A stretch of DNA of 64,000 bases from an uncultured Gemmatimonadota bacterium. Lineage in GTDB: Bacteria > Gemmatimonadota > Gemmatimonadetes > Gemmatimonadales > Gemmatimonadaceae. The notes beneath the pieces are model-generated. The model did not search any database, was not told the DNA's origin, and saw only the letters and a list, made by a program, of their open reading frames with translations. Position numbers and translations under genes: made by a program. The DNA lies in NCBI GenBank assembly GCA_902825965.1, contig CADEDA010000004.1, positions 47,498-111,497 of the forward strand. Direction: 5' to 3'. The first letter of the stretch is position 1. Each line of letters begins with the position of its first letter. Shown here piece by piece: positions 61,302 through 64,000 of the stretch.

Positions 61302-62539
61302 CCGAGCAGGACCTCGACGCGCGGGTGCGGTTCCTCACGGAACTCGCGCGTCGCTTGCACATCGCCGGGGTCTCGGCTTCGCGCCTCGAGGGCGCGGTGC
61401 GGGCCACCGCACGCGCATTGCACATCAGCGCCGAGATCTGGTCCACCCCCACCGGACTCCTGCTCTCGCTCGGCGACGCCGACGCGCTGCACGGCTCGCA
61501 GCAGACCCGCGTGCTGCGGCTCGAGCCGGGCAGCATCGACCTGCGCGCCCTCGTGGCCCTGGACCGCATCGGCGAGCAGGTGATCGCCAAGCAGGTCACC
61601 GTGGACGCGGCGTGGGAGGCGATGCGTGCACTCGACCGCCCGTTCACGCCCGGACAGCGCCTGCTCACGGTGCTGGCCTTCGGGCTCGCCTCCTCGGCCG
61701 TGGCAGGGCTGCTGCGCACCGGCTACGTGGACATCAGCGTCGCGGCGATCATCGGCTTGCTCATCGGATGGCTCGCGGTGGCCAGTGCGACGCGTCCACA
61801 CCTCGGTGCCGCGATGGAAGCGGTGGCGGCGATCATCGCCACCACACTCGCCACGGCATTCGGGCACTTCGTGGCGCCCATCTCCGTGCAGACCGTGGTG
61901 GTGGCGTCGCTGATCGTGCTCATGCCCGGACTCACGCTCACCACTGCGGTCACCGAGCTCGCCACGCAGCAACTCGTCACCGGGACCACGCGCTTCGCCG
62001 GCGCGCTGATGGTGCTGCTCAAGCTCACCTTCGGGACGGTCGCGGCCACACAGGTGCTCACCGCACTCGGCTGGACCGTGCCGCCAGTGAGCCCGGAGGC
62101 GCTGCCGCGGCTCGTCGAGGTGGTGGCCGCCGTGATGGCCGCCGGCTCGTTCGCCATCCTGTTCCGTGCGACCTCACGCGACGTGCCGTTGGTGATGGGC
62201 AGCGCGATCCTCGGGTACGTCCTGACGCGAGTCGCGGAGCAGGCCTTGGGCGCCAACGGCGGGAGCTTCGCCAGTGGGGTGTTCGTCGCCAGCCTCGCGA
62301 TGGCGGCACTCTCCAACGTGTACGGTCGGGTGAAGGGGAGGCCCGGGGCCCTGGTGCGACTGCCGGGCATCATGCTCCTCGTGCCCGGCAGCGTGGGGTT
62401 CCGTGCGCTGGGATTCGTGATGGAGCGCGAATACACCACGGGCTTCGATACGCTGGTGGCCGTGATGAGCGCGCTGCTCGCACTCACGGCGGGCCTGCTG
62501 TTCGGCAGCCTGCTGGTGCCGCCACGCCGGTATCTCTGA
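61298..62539 (+). CDS. ThrE-family threonine/serine exporter
   Basis: This 413-residue protein has a soluble N-terminal domain (about 1-120, with L-A-R-R-L-H-I-A-G-V-S-A-S-R-L-E and an S-T-P-T-G-L-L-L-S strand) and ten hydrophobic helices covering both ThrE halves. The motifs V-L-M-P-G-L-T-L-T-T-A and P-G-I-M-L-L-V-P-G-S-V-G-F are characteristic. It would export threonine, serine or small peptides by proton-motive force. Its four-base overlap with an exported hydrolase gene suggests a link to peptide or amino-acid turnover. Confidence 0.9.
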   Translation: MTEQDLDARVRFLTELARRLHIAGVSASRLEGAVRATARALHISAEIWSTPTGLLLSLGDADALHGSQQTRVLRLEPGSIDLRALVALDRIGEQVIAKQVTVDAAWEAMRALDRPFTPGQRLLTVLAFGLASSAVAGLLRTGYVDISVAAIIGLLIGWLAVASATRPHLGAAMEAVAAIIATTLATAFGHFVAPISVQTVVVASLIVLMPGLTLTTAVTELATQQLVTGTTRFAGALMVLLKLTFGTVAATQVLTALGWTVPPVSPEALPRLVEVVAAVMAAGSFAILFRATSRDVPLVMGSAILGYVLTRVAEQALGANGGSFASGVFVASLAMAALSNVYGRVKGRPGALVRLPGIMLLVPGSVGFRALGFVMEREYTTGFDTLVAVMSALLALTAGLLFGSLLVPPRRYL

Positions 62540-62646
62540 GCCGCGCGACGCCGAGGCGCGGCGCGGGGCTGCCACCCGACCCCCAGCGGTGTATCATGCG
62601 TAGGCTGCTGCAGACCGGTCCCACCCACTCCTTCCGATCCATCCCG
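62540..62646 (+). terminator. Possible terminator and leader before the FKBP gene
   Basis: CCGCGC (62541-62546) and GCGCGG (62556-62561) can form a short G+C-rich hairpin just after the ThrE stop. The in-frame ATG at 62596 would extend the FKBP protein by 17 residues, but the ATG at 62647 gives a normal lipoprotein signal. Confidence 0.4.
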
Positions 62647-63108
62647 ATGCGTTCCGCGATCCGCCACTCGGCCCTGTTGATGTTCGTCCTCGTCCTCGCC
62701 GCCTGTCAGGGCGAGAGTGTCTTCGTTCCGACCATCGAGGACACCAACTTCGCGCCGTCGCTGGGGGTGGACCTTGCGGCGTCCACGCGGAAGCCGTCGG
62801 GTCTCTACTATCGGGATATCACGGTGGGTGCCGGCGCGATCCTGCCGGACACCGGTGTGCGCAGCGTCAACGTGACCTACAGCGGTGCCCTGCGGAACGC
62901 GACGGTGTTCGATGCGGGCACGGCCACCTTCAGCGTCGGCAACGGTGGTCTCATCGCCGGCTTCGATGAAGGCCTGCGCGGCATGCGCGTCGGTGGACGT
63001 CGGCAGCTCATCATCCCGCCCAACCTCGGGTACGGTTCGATCCGGTTCGGCTCCATCCCGGCGAACTCGATCCTGGTCTTCGACGTCACGCTGAACGCGA
63101 TCAACTGA
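62647..63108 (+). CDS. FKBP-type peptidyl-prolyl isomerase lipoprotein
   Basis: This 153-residue lipoprotein has a lipobox V-L-A-A-C (about 19) and one FKBP domain with V-N-V-T-Y-S-G, F-D-A-G-T-A-T-F-S-V-G, G-L-I-A-G-F-D-E-G-L-R-G-M-R-V-G-G-R-R, I-P-P-N-L-G-Y-G and the terminal L-V-F-D-V-T-L. It should assist folding of exported proteins at the outer or inner membrane. The start at 62647 was chosen for the signal sequence; 62596 is an alternative. Confidence 0.9.
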   Translation: MRSAIRHSALLMFVLVLAACQGESVFVPTIEDTNFAPSLGVDLAASTRKPSGLYYRDITVGAGAILPDTGVRSVNVTYSGALRNATVFDAGTATFSVGNGGLIAGFDEGLRGMRVGGRRQLIIPPNLGYGSIRFGSIPANSILVFDVTLNAIN

Positions 63109-63113
63109 CGCCC

Positions 63114-63185
63114 CGTCACCCAGGTGACGCCACCCGGTGACGCCACCCGGTGACTCGTCTCCGGTGACTCGTCCCCGGTCAGGGG
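63114..63185 (+). repeat. GGTGAC tandem repeats and hairpin after the FKBP gene
   Basis: CGTCACC (63114-63120) can pair with GGTGACG (63123-63129). The latter begins a series of four tandem 13- to 14-base units starting GGTGAC (63123, 63136, 63149, 63163). The first two are identical and the last two differ at one base. It may be a terminator whose 3' arm was duplicated, or a protein-binding array ahead of the desaturase gene. Confidence 0.6.
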
Positions 63186-63249
63186 AGTCCTCCGAGCGTA
63201 TGGCGCCCGTGGGGCGTACATTGCGGTATCTCCCCCTGACCCACCCCCG

Positions 63250-64000
63250 ATGACCGCGACGCCCGGCATGCCCCGTCGATTCGAAGCCTCCGAATGGCGC
63301 GCGATCATCGCGCGCTACACCGGGCCCGATGTCGTCCGCTCGATCCGCCAGGTCGTCGTCACGCTCACGCTGCTCATCGGTGGGTTGGTGCTCGGCTACT
63401 GGCTGATGGACAAGGCTTGGTGGGCGACCGCGCTGCTCATCCTGCCCCTCGCGGGCCTGCTCATCCGCACGTTCGTCATCATGCACGATTGCGCCCACGG
63501 GAGCTTCCTGCCCTGGCCGCGCGCGAACGACGTGATCGGGTTCATCACCGGGGTGCTCACCTTCACGCCGTTCAGCCAGTGGCGGCGGGAGCACGCCATC
63601 CACCACGCCTCGTCGGGCGACCTCGATCGCCGCGGCGTCGGGGACGTCACCACGCTGACCGTGGCCGAGTACCAGGCGCTGTCGCGCGTCGACCGGTTCA
63701 AGTACCGGCTCTACCGCCACCCCTTCGTGCTGTTCGGCATCGGGCCGCTGCACATGATGATCCTGCAACGCTTCCGGCTGCCGGGCCTCACCAGCGGCCG
63801 CCAGCAGCAGTGGAACATCTGGCTCACGAACGTCGCACTCGTCGGCCTCGCCGCCATCTTCGGCATCACGGTCGGCTGGAAGGCGGTGCTCCTGCTGTAC
63901 GTGCCGGCCTACTACCTCGCGGCGGCCGGCGGCATCTGGCTGTTCTACGTGCAGCACCAGTTCGAGGAGGCCTACTGGGAGCGCGGGCGCGAGTGGGACT
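63250..64000 (+). CDS. Fatty-acid desaturase, partial (runs off the window)
   Basis: From ATG 63250 the frame is open to the window end (about 250 residues so far). It encodes a membrane desaturase with hydrophobic helices at about 37-75 and 95-107. Di-iron His boxes are H79-D-C-A-H83 and H115-A-I-H118-H119, and the third region begins near V-Q-H-Q-F-E-E-A-Y-W. It should introduce a double bond into acyl chains in the membrane, adjusting fluidity. Members with the Q-F-E-E-A-Y-W stretch are often annotated as DesA-like. The C-terminal His box lies beyond the window. Confidence 0.9.
   Translation, partial: MTATPGMPRRFEASEWRAIIARYTGPDVVRSIRQVVVTLTLLIGGLVLGYWLMDKAWWATALLILPLAGLLIRTFVIMHDCAHGSFLPWPRANDVIGFITGVLTFTPFSQWRREHAIHHASSGDLDRRGVGDVTTLTVAEYQALSRVDRFKYRLYRHPFVLFGIGPLHMMILQRFRLPGLTSGRQQQWNIWLTNVALVGLAAIFGITVGWKAVLLLYVPAYYLAAAGGIWLFYVQHQFEEAYWERGREWD

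Overview
The window is dense, high-GC bacterial chromosome (roughly 70% G+C by eye, with strong G/C preference at third codon positions) from a Gram-negative, envelope-rich organism. It carries a SusC/SusD pair, a sortilin/VPS10-type beta-propeller exoprotein, S9 peptidases, TolC/RND efflux, many lipoproteins, and very frequent GTGA/ATGA gene overlaps with GTG starts. This mix, with TonB-type regulatory domains outside Bacteroidetes-like base composition, best fits a member of the Gemmatimonadota. That assignment is inferred from gene content only. No tRNA, rRNA, CRISPR array, insertion sequence or phage gene was seen.

Layout. 1-4285: a translationally coupled cyclic-di-GMP operon (HEAT-like protein, HD-GYP phosphodiesterase, PAS-GGDEF cyclase). 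4341-8224: a VIT/vWA exported protein, then an ECF sigma factor with an overlapping anti-sigma gene. 8225-13937: palindrome-rich regulatory DNA, a 1545-residue RHS protein with a variable C-terminal tip, a small four-helix membrane protein directly behind it (candidate immunity protein), and a gene-free 0.4 kb. 13938-16379 (minus): SMP-30-like lipoprotein, LPG-synthase/flippase-like membrane protein, SCP2-like protein. 16513-20288: VPS10-propeller protein and a coupled GNAT. 20346-21260 (minus): a plant/chlamydia-type enoyl-ACP reductase FabI. 21435-26893: a SusC-SusD-DUF4397 locus. 26965-30069 (minus): M20 hydrolase, enolase-superfamily racemase and GNAT acyltransferase, which match the known N-succinylamino-acid route from D- to L-amino acids. 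30150-32412: PAP2 phosphatase, 2H phosphoesterase and hydrolase, all overlapping. 32420-35751 (minus): CcdA-type and TlpA-type redox proteins, a hydrolase and an AstE-like lipoprotein. 35985-39210: the ABC-F factor EttA and a surface/regulatory-domain protein. 39222-43123: a small exported protein, an S9 peptidase and an MBL hydrolase. 43164-43916 (minus): a DUF2490 gene broken by an in-frame amber codon. 44216-46807: an Ig-like (BIG2) lipoprotein preceded by a GEMM-type cyclic-dinucleotide riboswitch. 46880-51613: assorted genes (AAA ATPase, methyltransferase, SGNH hydrolase, glutathione peroxidase, lipoproteins). 51715-58777: TlpA protein, a complete TolC-adaptor-RND pump, a PII-like small protein and DUF2892. 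58849-64000: OsmC, bestrophin, S9-like hydrolase, ThrE exporter, FKBP lipoprotein and a fatty-acid desaturase that runs off the end.

How the parts connect. Cyclic-dinucleotide signalling appears twice: as enzymes at the start of the window, and as an RNA sensor at 44.0 kb in front of an Ig-like secreted protein. The aptamer has A at the position that is G in c-di-GMP-selective GEMM-I riboswitches, a change associated with 3',3'-cGAMP sensing. The window's own GGDEF protein has normal guanine-binding residues, so a cGAMP synthase, if there is one, lies elsewhere. The strongest leads for novelty are this riboswitch, the shared unnamed N-terminal domain of the first two genes, the RHS tip with its companion gene and the phased GGCGCC palindromes upstream, and the PII-like protein in the RND operon.
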